Shown: piece by piece, positions 27,742 to 39,900 of the stretch
Numbering within the stretch: position 1 is the stretch's first letter
How the letters are laid out: every line of letters starts with the position of its first letter
Source: Rhea pennata
Taxonomy: Eukaryota; Chordata; Aves; Rheiformes; Rheidae
Length of the DNA stretch: 64,000 bases
Direction: 5' to 3'
Assembly: GCF_028389875.1 (NCBI RefSeq)
Contig: NC_084702.1
Coordinates: 54,098,053 to 54,162,052 of the forward strand
Notes under the pieces: generated by a model
Databases searched by the model: none
Seen by the model: only the letters and a program-made list of their open reading frames with translations
Told to the model about the DNA's origin: nothing
Made by a program: the position numbers and the translations under genes

Positions 27742-29477
27742 GTAAGCAGAGAGAAAAGATTTGCACAATCTAGTGTTACTGTCAGCCAGAGGGTCTCTCT
27801 CCGTAAGGAAATGAGAAGCAGCAGCAACCAGAGAGCACAATGTTGCTGGTTTATACTTTATGCACTGAGTCATACCCTGCAAATCAAAAGATGTTTTGCA
27901 CTGTGCAGCTAACAAATTATTTCTTTGACCTTTTATCTGCTGGAAACCACACAAAAAAGACACAGGTCCTTCATGCTTCTGCAGCAGGTCTAACAGATGC
28001 TCTATCAGATCTTCTGTGGGCATAGTCCCCCTCTTAGATGCTCTGCTGGTACAAGACAGTGTAGAGAAGAGGATTTAGTGTAACCCACGCTGTAATTACT
28101 TCAATGCAGACATCTTGTCTGAAGTATGGCAAAGCACCACAGGTAGGATCACTAAAAACAATAAATGAGTTCTCCCAGGAATGCCTCAGGATGGAAGTGA
28201 GCAGGGAAACACTTGTGCGTTTGGGCTGCTGAGGGCAGTTTAACACTCTCTGAGACCCCATGGAAAAGAGCCAGAAAAAAATCTCCCATTGCTTTACAAA
28301 GCACAGCTTACACCTTGTCCGCAGGCCACAATCTGCAATTTCTATTTGGGAAAATCCAAGAGAGGAAGCAGTGTTTGTGCAACTTATCGGAACCTATTTC
28401 CCGACAATAACTATTGTTCGCTCTAGCAGCTTGACATACTATAAATTATTTTGTGAAAAATAAATTTAATTTGCAGTCTGTAACTGTAATGAGATACACT
28501 CTGGTTTTATTAGCAAGAATAGATAGATTTTTGTCATTGTTTCTGAAAGAAATCAACACGATTCTATTTGCAGAAAGCATTAGAAACTCATCTTGACTCC
28601 CTTGAGATGGGTTTGCACCAGTCAATTCCAGTTCTTAACAACTTTAGCTGAGTTGTAAGATGCTGCAATTTCTGTATGCTGAAAAAACCAATTAATATCG
28701 CCTTCTTTTCTGTGAAAACTTCTCCATGATTCAGTCATATCAATAAATCTTTCTGTACCCTACTTCACTTTGCTGGCTGAAATAGTAAGATTCTGCTTTG
28801 AAACCAGCAGAAACAGTGAGTGATTTTGTCATTTGTGACCTTTATAATGAATCTCTTTATTGTGTCTTTTGCTGAAATAACCCATCTGTAGATCTTTTGA
28901 ACAAGTTAAACAAACTGATTTGTTAACTGAGGGCATGTGGTTTTGGTGTCTGACAATCTGAGAATGAGCGCTGTGGTGATGGAAAAACCCAGAAAAGTGA
29001 AAAACAAAAATGTCAGCATATATTCTCACAGCAGAGTTTACACTGTATTGTGAATGTTTATTTTTGTCTTTCAGTTGCTACAGAAATTTTGCTCCATGAG
29101 TGCTATGGACTATTTAAACTACATATACTCTCACCTACTTTTGCCCATATGTAGCTTCTAACTTATCCCTTCTCCATCTATTGTATAATTTCCGTGTCAC
29201 TGATTTTATCTGTATTTTTATATCACAAGTATGATTCTGCAGGAAAAAAGCAGTATGATAACAGATTATTGATATGTGTTTTATAATGCAGCAACTCATT
29301 AGCCATTTAGTGTAGAAATGTCACCTTTTGTAATGAACTGTGTCTAGCTCTCAATAAAACACAGTGGCTAAAGAAGGCAATTAGTAACATTTTCAGTATT
29401 CCCTCCACTCTTTTTTTTTTTAATAATTTCAGTATTATGTCAAATTAACTAACAGATCCAGGCATCTCAAGTATTAG

Positions 29478-29509
29478 GATTATTCCAAGGAATATTCCAA
29501 GGAATAATC
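29478..29509. other. 32-bp near-perfect palindrome with doubled TTCCAAGGAA
   Basis: The stretch contains two copies of TATTCCAAGGAA, 12 bp apart in register, and reads GATTATTCC at one end and GGAATAATC at the other. It is self-complementary apart from two symmetric AA positions. TTCCAAGGAA resembles a STAT-type TTC-N4-GAA site and GGAATATTCC is also palindromic. Function is not established. Confidence 0.5.
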
Positions 29510-30414
29510 ACTGGATTATAAGATAAACTCTTAAATATCGCACTCCAGAAGACTACCTTGATTTTAATTTCTCTTTTACACAAGCATCTACCCATACATA
29601 AAAAATAGCCAGCAATGGAGAATCCAGAACCTTTACTAATTCCTGGTACCTCTTATCCTCATTATTTAGGAAGATGCACCTTATAACATTCCAAAACGTT
29701 TAACTTCTAGTGACTTGTTTTACCTTTGTCTTTTATCCAAGACCAGATACATGTCAGAGAGTTCTGTTCAGCAGCAGGTATTCATAAGCACAACCACAAT
29801 ACAAGCAGTACAAGCCTTGAAGGAGATGGAGAGAGGCAGTTGTTCTCTGCAATTAAAAATAAATTCTAACCATTGCAAAAGAAAATAAAATCTCCCAAAT
29901 AGATCAGCAAAGACAATGTCTTTCCCTCTAAATGCATGACATTAGGAGACTGAGGCACAATAAATAAAAGTTACAGGTTCCCTTTTTAAACACTGTTTTG
30001 ATAAAATAGTTTAGTATTTCTGCTGGGAAGAATGGGACTGTTCTATCTAGCTCATCCTGGAAAAATCCTTCCCATCTTACTTGTTAGCAGTTGTTCTGAG
30101 CCTTGAAGAACTGTCCATAAAAAGAAAGCTGATCGTCCTCTCACAAATGCCGTTTCCTTGGAAATTTAGTCATATATAATTTCTCAAAACAGTTTGTTTA
30201 AAGACGGTATTTTTCACTGTAGGCCTAAGTTCACTCGAAGACTGCAGTTATTTTCTCTTAGTGGTAAAAGCTGTCTATGTTACACAGCACCTATCACAAT
30301 TCCCGACCCAGGGCTGGGGAGAAGTCACTAGGTGTTATTATTAGCTATTGCCTTGAAAAGCTGCTTCTTTATGTCCTTACCTCTCTGCAAATCCAAAATA
30401 ATAAAAAAAAAGGC

Positions 30415-30472
30415 ACTTTTTTTCTTTTTCTTTCTTTTTTTCTTTTTTTTTTTTTTCTTTTTTTTTTTTTAA
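30415..30472. repeat. T-rich low-complexity tract
   Basis: Nearly 60 bp of T broken only by single C residues on the plus strand. It explains the lysine- and phenylalanine-rich open frames that overlap it on both strands, so those are not genes. Confidence 0.9.
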
Positions 30473-33360
30473 ACATAAAAAGAATGGAGACAGGCCTGCC
30501 TTCATTCACATATATAACAGCATAAATAATAGCCAGGCTCGCAGGAATGTTATGCACAAAACAGATCATACCTCTAATTATGCAAATTAGAAATCTAATA
30601 AAGTATCCCTTTAATCTATAAACAAAGGGACAATTTTCCTCATGTAGGAATATGTAAAATAATGAGATAACAAGGTTAATATTAAACTTCTCCTTTGCAA
30701 CAGTACAGAGCTGCTGTTCAAAAAACATAGTTGCCAGCAGGACCCTTTAAGCAGCACTCTGAGCCCTCTGAATGCCTTATTTCACCATCTCTGCCCAGAT
30801 CTGTGTCCCAAAGTGACCAGACATTGCCTTGGCTTCTCCTCTGGCTTGAAGCAGCAGCTCCCCAGGTCTGACAGAAGCAAAGTACCCATTACACCAAGAG
30901 CCCTTGGATACAAAGGGCTGTTAGGATTTCATTGGGGCTAAATAGACTAGAGTGCAGCTTACCAGAAAAGAAAACATGCTCCGCTTAGACAGGCAGCCCA
31001 CCAGATGATACCAGGGAAGATGCTTCAGCAGGAATAGTAACATCTACCAGTCTCTCCTCACCACCTCACTGGGACCAAACCAAGCCATTGACCCTGAGTT
31101 ACAACTGATCACTTGGCTTCAAGTCTCAGCTGAACTGGATTTTCTTCCTATATTACTTTGTCTATGTTCATGCATTCCTACTGGCACAAAAATCACTCAA
31201 CACAAAAACTGCTTGTTGCATCAGCTCTTGCCAAAAGCACTGCACCAAGGGAAGACTCCTGACCCAACAGCAGAACCACTCTGATACAAGAATCAGAGGC
31301 TGCCTTGCATCAGACACGAACAGCCACATATCCCTGACCACCTTCCCTCTTTTAAATATCTCACATGCCACAGGAACTGTATTTTATCTTGCTCCTATTT
31401 TGAGATTGCTTTGCACTACTGGAGAAGACCATTGGTCTTCCTGACTGTTAGACGGCCACAGCGCATTGCGTTGCTGTGCTTGCTGGTGAGAGGAAAAATG
31501 TTCTACTAGAACCTTTAGGAGAGACTAGACCAGAGATACATATTTGGGCTTTTTACTTTCCCACACACTGGCCTTCATGCAAGGGGGTCTTTTTGACTTA
31601 AATCTGTGCTTCAGTGTGCAAATCTTGTCCCAGTCCTCTATTGTTCAGTACAAAAAATACTGTGAGAAAAAATTAGACAGAAGTTGAATATGAAAGTATT
31701 CATCTGTATAACATGCTTTTACCTAATCTAAATCCCAGTTGAAAATAATTACTTGATTAACTTCTATGTACACTACTTTTATAAGTTTCTTTTTTCCACT
31801 TCACAAAAGATGTCACAAGAACAGACAGTTTAAACATTCATTGCTTTGCCACCCTGAATTAGGATTGCACTATCTTAATTTCTGAAGAGGGAGGAGATGA
31901 AGCCATGGACAAGCCAAAATGAATGAGCAGCTAAAAGCAATGCTGGAAAGAGAATCTAGATTCCTGATGGCAAATGCTAGTTCTGAGCTCTAAACAGTAG
32001 ATAATGCTGTTGCTTACATGAATGTTTAAAATATTTATTCTGTCCACCTAGATTTACCCTGACAAGTTTGAACAAATACAAAATCGCTGCCAATGCTATC
32101 CAAACAATATCTGCTCTTAAAGTAGATGACTGACAGATTGTTACCTACTATTTACGTCTGAGGTGAAGGCTTCTGCCAACAGTTGGCTGCAGCAATATAT
32201 AAATAATCCTTGGTTGAAAGTTGGATACACTGGTTTTACATTTTCTTTGGAGGTCATATTAAAGTGCCCTCTTTCATTTTGTACATAGCAACACACTGCT
32301 TACCGTTCAGAATAAAAAATAATCCTTGAACTATATTTTGTTTATAGTGCAATATGAATTCCTGGTGAATGGGAAAAAAGCAGTCTTGGTAACAATCAAA
32401 ATAGACAGGGAACCTTTCAGTGGGAATTATTGTTAGTCTGGTTCAAGAAGCTGTAGGGATCTTGAGTCTCTAAAGCCATGGAGTGGATATTGTCCATGAC
32501 TCGGCTTAAAGCAGGCAGCAATGCTCAAAAATATTATGGATGTATCAGCTGCACACTGAATCTACTTAGGAGCTTAAAGAGGCAGGGACGTGTTTAATAT
32601 GATAGGAAAATTTGCTTACCTGGATGAATGTTGAACATAAAAGGACACTTAAGCCTAACAAACATGCCTGGAATGTACTTGAAAAACATGGATGACTAAA
32701 TCCTTGACACCTCTGGCTGATATGAAATATTACAACATTAGAAAAAAAGAATTGCAAGTCTTCTGGACTGAGTATGAATTTTAGTACATAATAAACGATC
32801 AATGCAGCTTTTCAGACAGAGGTCTACTTTTTGAGAAACATGAACCATGGTAATGTAGGTATCAGAAAGAAGAGTCAGTCTTAAAAACAACATTGTGAGA
32901 GCTTCTTTGAGCACATACAGTAGTGATCCCAGTACTGCTACTGGAGTAACCTTCTGAAGAAGGTTAGAGTTGGTCAGTGATGAATAAAAGGAGATCTGCC
33001 ACAACCATGCTGTGGCAAGACGCCTAAGCAAACAGTGACCAGCTGCTCATTAAAGCAAAGAGCTGACGAGACCAGGGAAACCATCAGGCAATGGAGTGTC
33101 AGGCAGGACATTACCTGTTGTCTCTCTGGGCTTAATTCACTCACCCAAGCATAGGCAACAGCAGAACTGCCTACTGCTATGTGAAAGGGCCCAGGTAAAA
33201 CCCATACGGGTCATCCTATATGCTGTGTCATATCTGCCAGCTTTTTGACTGTCTCACAGCTATCTCAGGGCACTTCAAATGGCATTAGTTGTCTCTGTTC
33301 AGATAGCTGACTCATGTCCATCACATCTGCCAAAAATGGTGCATGACATTTCTGGGGAGG

Positions 33361-33386
33361 AAAAAAAAAAAAAAAAAAAAAAAAAA
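33361..33386. repeat. Poly(A) tract, 26 A
   Basis: An uninterrupted run of 26 A residues in intergenic DNA. It lies about 150 bp left of the TATA-like sequence and GC-rich islet at 33537-33900. Confidence 0.95.
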
Positions 33387-33589
33387 GTTGAACTGGACTC
33401 ATATATGCTGTAGTGTTTGCTAGGAAACTCAGTAGAAATTTTTAAATGGTTGTATATAGATAGAATATAACTTGAAATGATGAGTATTTTCAACATAATT
33501 GCTTTTAAGAGAGGCGACAACATAAGGTTCAGAAGGTATATAAACAATACACTGAAATGATTATACAAACTTCCGTCATCTAAGAGCAT

Positions 33590-33900
33590 CACTGTGCCTA
33601 CAGGAAAAATTCCTACCATGTTGTTCCATGCCCGGGGAAGAAGAGCACCTGCCCGTATCCACCCCATAGGCCCCCCACTCCGTGCGCAGCCAGCTACTCC
33701 GGTGGGATGGCTGCCGCAGCTGGGCCACGCAAGAGGCAGCAACGCCTGCGCGCCCTGCAGCGCCTGCCGGCAGCAGCCTCACAGGAGGAGCACAGCTTGT
33801 GCTCGGCCTGCTCCTCCCTCTGCAGGTCCCTTGCTCTTTCAGACTCCTTCGGCTCTTCCCCTCCAGCCAGCTGCCAGCTTCCACAGACACTGGTGAGGAG
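33590..33900. other. Intergenic GC-rich islet with TATA-like box upstream
   Basis: About 300 bp of GC-rich sequence with several CpG stands alone in AT-rich DNA, midway between MSH3 and RASGRF2. A TATATAAAC sequence at 33537-33545 lies about 50 bp to its left on the plus strand. The plus strand is open from an ATG at 33618 to 33896, and another plus frame runs from an ATG at 33707 to 33991. Neither product was recognised. A GT that could serve as a donor (CACTG|gtgagg) lies near 33891. It could be a small promoter, a lone CpG island or the remains of a GC-rich transposon. Confidence 0.35.
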
Positions 33901-33991
33901 CCTCGCTTTGAGATATGGGGCTAAAATGGGCCAAGGGTTCCAAAAATATCCAGGGCCTGGAAGGGAAAGGTGTAAGGGAGAACATGATTGA

Positions 33992-36900
33992 ACCGAGGTC
34001 TTTCCCACAGGGTAAAGCAGGTTCACACATACTTTCCTAGTGGTGGAAGACCACCACAGAGGCCCCAATTTACAGCAGTTTGCCCGTGATGAATGAACGA
34101 GTGTCAGAACATCGGCCTAAGACGAAAACTACAATGTTGCATCGTCCCTTAAGGACAAAACGGTCTAAATCTATCCTTGGCTCTTTTGCAACACCATTTA
34201 TTTCAGGAGAATCACTGCAGGTGGCAAAACTGTAAACTCCAAAGTAGCTTGAACTCTTACATAAATATCAGTTTCTTCGCAAGTGTAATACGGACCAAAG
34301 TCAAAACTAGTTACAATGCTGGCTTTGAGGTAATCACAAGGCATGTATAAAACATACAGTCCTCAGCTTCTAAAAGAAAAATAGTTAGACAACAAAAATG
34401 CACTTTTCCTTCCAATTCAGGTATATCAATAACTTTCTTTGAAATACCTTGTAAATCTCTAAGGCAAGTACTGACCAGTTGATAGATGGTTTAGTTTGTA
34501 ACCTGTGACAAAACCAGTTTCACCTCAGCACAAGACCACCATATATCCTTGCAAAAAACGCACCTGCTATCTCTGTTTAGAACACGTAACTATGCTGAAA
34601 CATCTGCTTCACGTTGCCAGCAAGGAAAGGTTAAAATATCATCCTGGGTCCTCTAACAAGCAAACCTGTTTTCACTTGGAAACTCAGTCTGCATATAATA
34701 CATGAACTTTCTATTAGGATACATAATCTTAATTAAGGAAAAACTTACCTTCCACATGCTATGAGTTATGAATGAATGCACTGCAAATCTAGTAAGGGAG
34801 AGATGAGAGTTTAGCAACCTCACCTGATTAACATTATTTATCTCTACCACAGCCATCTTCTGCCCTCCAACACTACTGCTGTACCCAAGTCTATTGACTA
34901 CACATAGAAAGCTTTGAAGTAATGTCCCATTTGCTAATACAACTCCAGTGCACTCCATCAACTTGGGAATTTCTTTGCTCCTTTTTCACCACAGCACTGA
35001 GCTTCCTGTTGTCCAGCCAATTCCCCCTGTAACGCCCAGCATTTACATTAGTATGTTAATACACAGCTTCACTGTAAGGTCTGTTATAGCAGCCTAGTAA
35101 GATGATAAACAAAATAGCAACTTCAAAACATCTACTTTCAGTACATGCTTGACAAGGCAGCTGTCTGCAAGGCAGAAAAGATGATGGTACACACACTGCA
35201 CTGTCTTGTCCCTTTAACTCTGGAACACCAATGAGGAATCGAAGGGCAAAATCTGGAAAGCGTAACAGCGATCACAGATCTGTCAAGTCAACTAAGGGAA
35301 ACTGATGCAATATTCCAGACTACTTGCCATCAAATTGTCATAGGGATTAGTGGATTTCAAACTGAGACACCAAATGAGGTTCAGACTCGGAAGTATAAGT
35401 GATTGATCTTGCAGCGAGGAGTTTTTTACTACTGAAAGCTGGAAGCAGCATTTCAAATACTCCTTTATTCCAATACCATGGTGATAAGCAACGTATTAAG
35501 GACTATGGTATAAAGGTGGAGAGGGTGAAAGTCCCTTGTCCCTTCCCTATGCCTTTCTGCTATCTACTTTTCAAAAATATGGAAGGGAAGGAAAACATTA
35601 GTAAACATGTAAGCTAAAAACAAAGCTACACCGATAAAGCTAGCTGAGATTATGACACACAGGGGAAATAAAAAACCAGTTGCTAATCTAGATCGTAAAT
35701 CAACTCTCACTAAAGTCTTGGGAAACCTTTTTAATAGGCCCTGAAGATTAAGCTTTCAGATCTTGGGCTCTGCTAAGAAAACCCAGAGAGCAAAAAACTT
35801 AACACTGGTAAGCAGAAAACACCCGCACGGTTCTGCATTCGTCAAGCTGCGGTGAAGAGATGCTTGCAGCAGAACAGCTTGTTTACACTGTGCCTGGTCT
35901 CATCAGCCCTGGATCTGATTATGAGGCATGTGGACAGGTCTCTGCAGAAACAGGGAGAGAATAAGAGACTGTAGTATAACTGGCCCAAGCAACTGCAGAA
36001 TGCAGAAATGTCCTGAAGCATTTTCACATTGAAATGTTGGAAATAAAAAATCCAGAGCACTTCCTATAGATTTCTCTGAAATGCCTTCAGCTAGGTTACT
36101 AGGGGGCGAATGACAAAGTTGCAAGGTACTGCTGTAGAGAGGAACATTTAGATTTAGGATCAAGAATGCTCTTTATTTTTTGGTGAAGAAATTGCCTCCA
36201 CCTTTATCAGGAAGGAACAAAATTGCTGGCAATGACAGAGGACACTGTTACAGGGAATATCAGCTGAGAAACAATGCATGGATATGAGCACACAAAGTCT
36301 GTCAGAGCTACTAAAATGAGGAGTAAAACTATGTCCTAAGGAAATCAGGCAACTAAGACAGCAAGAATATTCTGATGCAAAGGTGACTTGGAGAGACCCA
36401 GAGAGGAATCAGGCACTCTTGTATGCAACCCTGAGGGATGAGTATCTGCATGCTGCTGTGGGCCCAGCTGTATGCATGCTGCAGACGTGCTGCACACATC
36501 ACACAGGAAACAGGTGGAAATTTCTTCTGTCTTGCTAGGGACAGAGGGGGAAGGAAAGCTCCGGCTCGTCTAATCTGTTGAACACAACACACAATATCAG
36601 ACTGCTCACTGGCTTGAGCTTAACGTTTAAGACTTAACTGCTTCTCCAGAAAAAGTGTCAAACGCTTACATTGCTTTAGTTTGCAAACTTGATTAAAGGA
36701 TTAGCAAAGTTTTCTTTTCCTGTGTGGAAGCTATTAAGAATAGGAAATTGCACAGAATATTAGATCATTTAATGTACCTACCTATTCCTCCTGTATTTCC
36801 CCACTATATATATATATAAAATATATGTATGTATATATACACACATATAACGCTTGCTTAAACAGAATGCAGTATTTGACTTTATATAGAAATATTTGCA

Positions 36901-39900
36901 TAATGAGCCACAATGAAGCGAGATTGACACACACAGTGCATAAAACCTATTCAGTGAGAATATAATCAGCACAGATACCAGCCAGCTGGGAAAGAGTGTG
37001 GTACCACTGGACACTGTACTGCATGCAGTGTGATGGCCTGTCAAAATAGCTGGAATAGTTTTGGATACAGAAAAAACAGCTCAGTGTACTTTGGTATTAT
37101 GTACTTATTACAAGCTATGTATTTATTTTGAGATCACTTGTGAAAAAAAAGTCCAATTGCAATTCCCATCATTCCCTGGTGATGGACAAGCTGACTTAAA
37201 TCAAGACAAAAACGCTGTTTTCAGACCTTCCCTGCAAGCATCCCTCCTCTCTCCTTTTTGATTTCTCTTACTTAAGCACTTGTTTTTCCAGTGATTACAG
37301 TGAGCTGTTTTAGGCACACAGGGGGGCTGACAAGCTGCCCAACTTAGCACATCTACGCACAGGATCTAAGGAATGCTCTTTAGCCTTTTTAATGCAAAAC
37401 ACACATTCACCCCATGCATCCCATCCACGGTTTTGCCCCCTGTGATGGATCAGCTCAGAGCTAACCCTTCCCTCAGCCCTCCTTGCCGGGCAGCAGGAAC
37501 CACAGCTGCCTAAACAAGCCCCCTGCGCGACACATTCAGCAATTCTGCCGCTAGCGATGAGCACCATGGCACTGTACTTTTTTCCCCCCTCTGTACGTGA
37601 ACTGTAAGTGTGTACTCATACACACGAGACATTCTGAAATGCTCTAAAGCTGATAGACAATTTCTAGTGCTCTATGCAGAGAGGAATATGCAAAGAGAAA
37701 CACTTCAATATGTAGGCAGAAGGAAAAGATACTTGCCTGAAACTTTTGTGTTACATAAGAGCGAGACAATTATCTCTAGTAATCTCATATTCAGGACGCT
37801 GAGTTTTAAGTCACTCTAGATATCTGGATTATTATGAGTAAAAAAACAACACTGACTTCTACTTCATTCTTACAGATTATTCATTTAAAATTTGTCAAGC
37901 GCTTTGCTTTCTGACCTCTTCTTTTCCAGGAATTGGCATTTTTCTTGTAAAATATTGTAGTCATAAAAATTGCCTGACTGCTTAAAAAGGCGGGTTAAAA
38001 AATCCATTAAAAATCAGAAATATTTTTCATCATTATTGCAGTTATCAATATTTGAAATAAAAATCACCTTATTTTGTAAGAGATGAAAAAATACTTTTAC
38101 TCTCCACCAAACTTTGTAACAGCAGTCAAAATGTTATTACAGATTTATTGCAAGTTCAAAAGAATATAAATACTTGAAAATGATGTTTCTAACAGGAATT
38201 ATTTTGCAGGCATGTATTTAAAAGACTGAGATTTTAGAGATTTTAAAATCTGTTCTCTGCTGAGCCTGTTTGGGGTTGAGGATAGGGGCAAGAACTCTTT
38301 CTCCTTCCTGAGTGATGAGTAACACCAGGCACATATGTGACCCAGAAAGGGGAGGGAGGCAGGGCCACTCCACTTACCTCCGTGCATATTACACGGCGCA
38401 GTGTGCAAGTCAGGTGAGAAGCTGGATTCATGCGCTGACGGCCAGTACCAACTGATGAAAGGCTCTTACTGCAAAAAGCAGCAATATGCACCCTGCCTTA
38501 GACTCCATTCCTTCTTCATGACTTTGGGCTGCAACAACAGCAATCTCTTGAGCAAGCATCACCTCTGCCTCCCTAGGACTACTTGGGGCAAGCTGCTCTT
38601 GACTACACTGGTCTTAAAGACCAATACTGTACATACCAACCGCTTGGACATTCAGGACAACAGCCTAAGGACTCACGGCAGGACACAGCCTCACACCAAC
38701 TTTCATCATCTTATATATTGTACCTGCTGGTTAACAATATTATAGCCAAGATATCAATCAAATCAGTGCCCACTTCCTCTTTAACAAATCCTGGCACCAT
38801 GTAGGAGGAAACTGTCCTACTTCCTAATGTCATTACTCTCAGAGCAGCTATTTTTCCCTAGATTGCTATATCTGGATTTATCTAGTTAACCCTTTATTTT
38901 CCTTGAACAGTATCTTAGGCATTGCCTCCTTTTTTCTGCAGCTCACTTTGAAACCAACTTTATCTAAGACTAAGACAACATTTTATTCTTAACAACATGG
39001 GCCTGTAAGAACTCACCTCACAACTACTATCAGAAAATGCTTTTTAAAGATTTTTGAGACTAAGGGATTAACAATACATCCAACACTTTCTTATCTCTAT
39101 GGCTAGGCAAGGAGAAGAATCTCTAATGTAGTCCAGGAAGTCATCAAGTGCCTGGTAGCTGACAAAGAAGAAAACTGAGGTTTAAATGCCATCATCCTGC
39201 CTCAGAGACCTATCTACTGCAAGCAAGGGGAGGATTTCTACACCAAATTTGCTTAGCCACATTACAACGGCATACATAATATCACTAAGGCAAGCAGAAA
39301 CTTAAAACTGTAGCAACACAGTATCTGTAGCACAGGACTCTATCAGGCTGGGCAAATCCAAGGCTTCCCTGCTGAGAGCTACAAGGTAAGAACTGCCAAC
39401 AGCACTGGATGGACACAGGCCAAAGAATCAGATAACTGATCTCCAAACTGCATTCACCATTACTTACCAGTTTGCTTTACAATCTGGAATTCATCCTTAC
39501 TCAGCTGTAAAACCCTGATCCCTTCCTCTTGGGCTCTAGACCTACACTTTATTCTCATTCGTCATTCAGGTTGGCAGACTGCAAATTTGTCCCCAGAACT
39601 GAACTCAGATTTAACAAATACTGGATCCAGATTTGACTGCCAGACAGACTGCCAGACAGAGATTTTGTAGGGGGAAAGGGAAAGTTTTGAAAACAGCCTA
39701 GAAAGTTATGCTATAAGAGACTGTAAATTTCAGCTTGCTTTGGCCTTCGTGGTTATAAACAATTAAAGGTGATGGGAACTTCCCACTCCCTTCATAGGCT
39801 CCAAAATCTGAAACAGGGAAAGGAGATAGGCTGCTCAGACTTACTTTTCAGATTGTTGCCCAAGACTTGGGGAAGCGGTGCCAGGATTTCAGAGGAGAGC

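Larger units (their letters stand above)
25630..33530. other. Intergenic DNA, no gene recognised
   Basis: No coding region with familiar motifs was seen. The stretch holds an AC microsatellite (27702-27738), a T-rich low-complexity tract (30415-30472), a 26-A tract (33361-33386) and a near-perfect 32-bp palindrome (29478-29509). The 30700-31400 part is less AT-rich and looks like diverged repeat DNA, but no family could be assigned. Conserved noncoding elements may be present and would need alignment to detect. Confidence 0.55.

Noticed and set aside
33299..33742. 147-codon minus-strand frame crossing the 26-A tract
   Set aside because: It depends on translating the homopolymer as a phenylalanine run, and the two sides have unrelated composition.
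38401..38745. 114-codon plus-strand frame
   Set aside because: No conserved motif was found and no promoter or splice context is evident. The composition could arise by chance.
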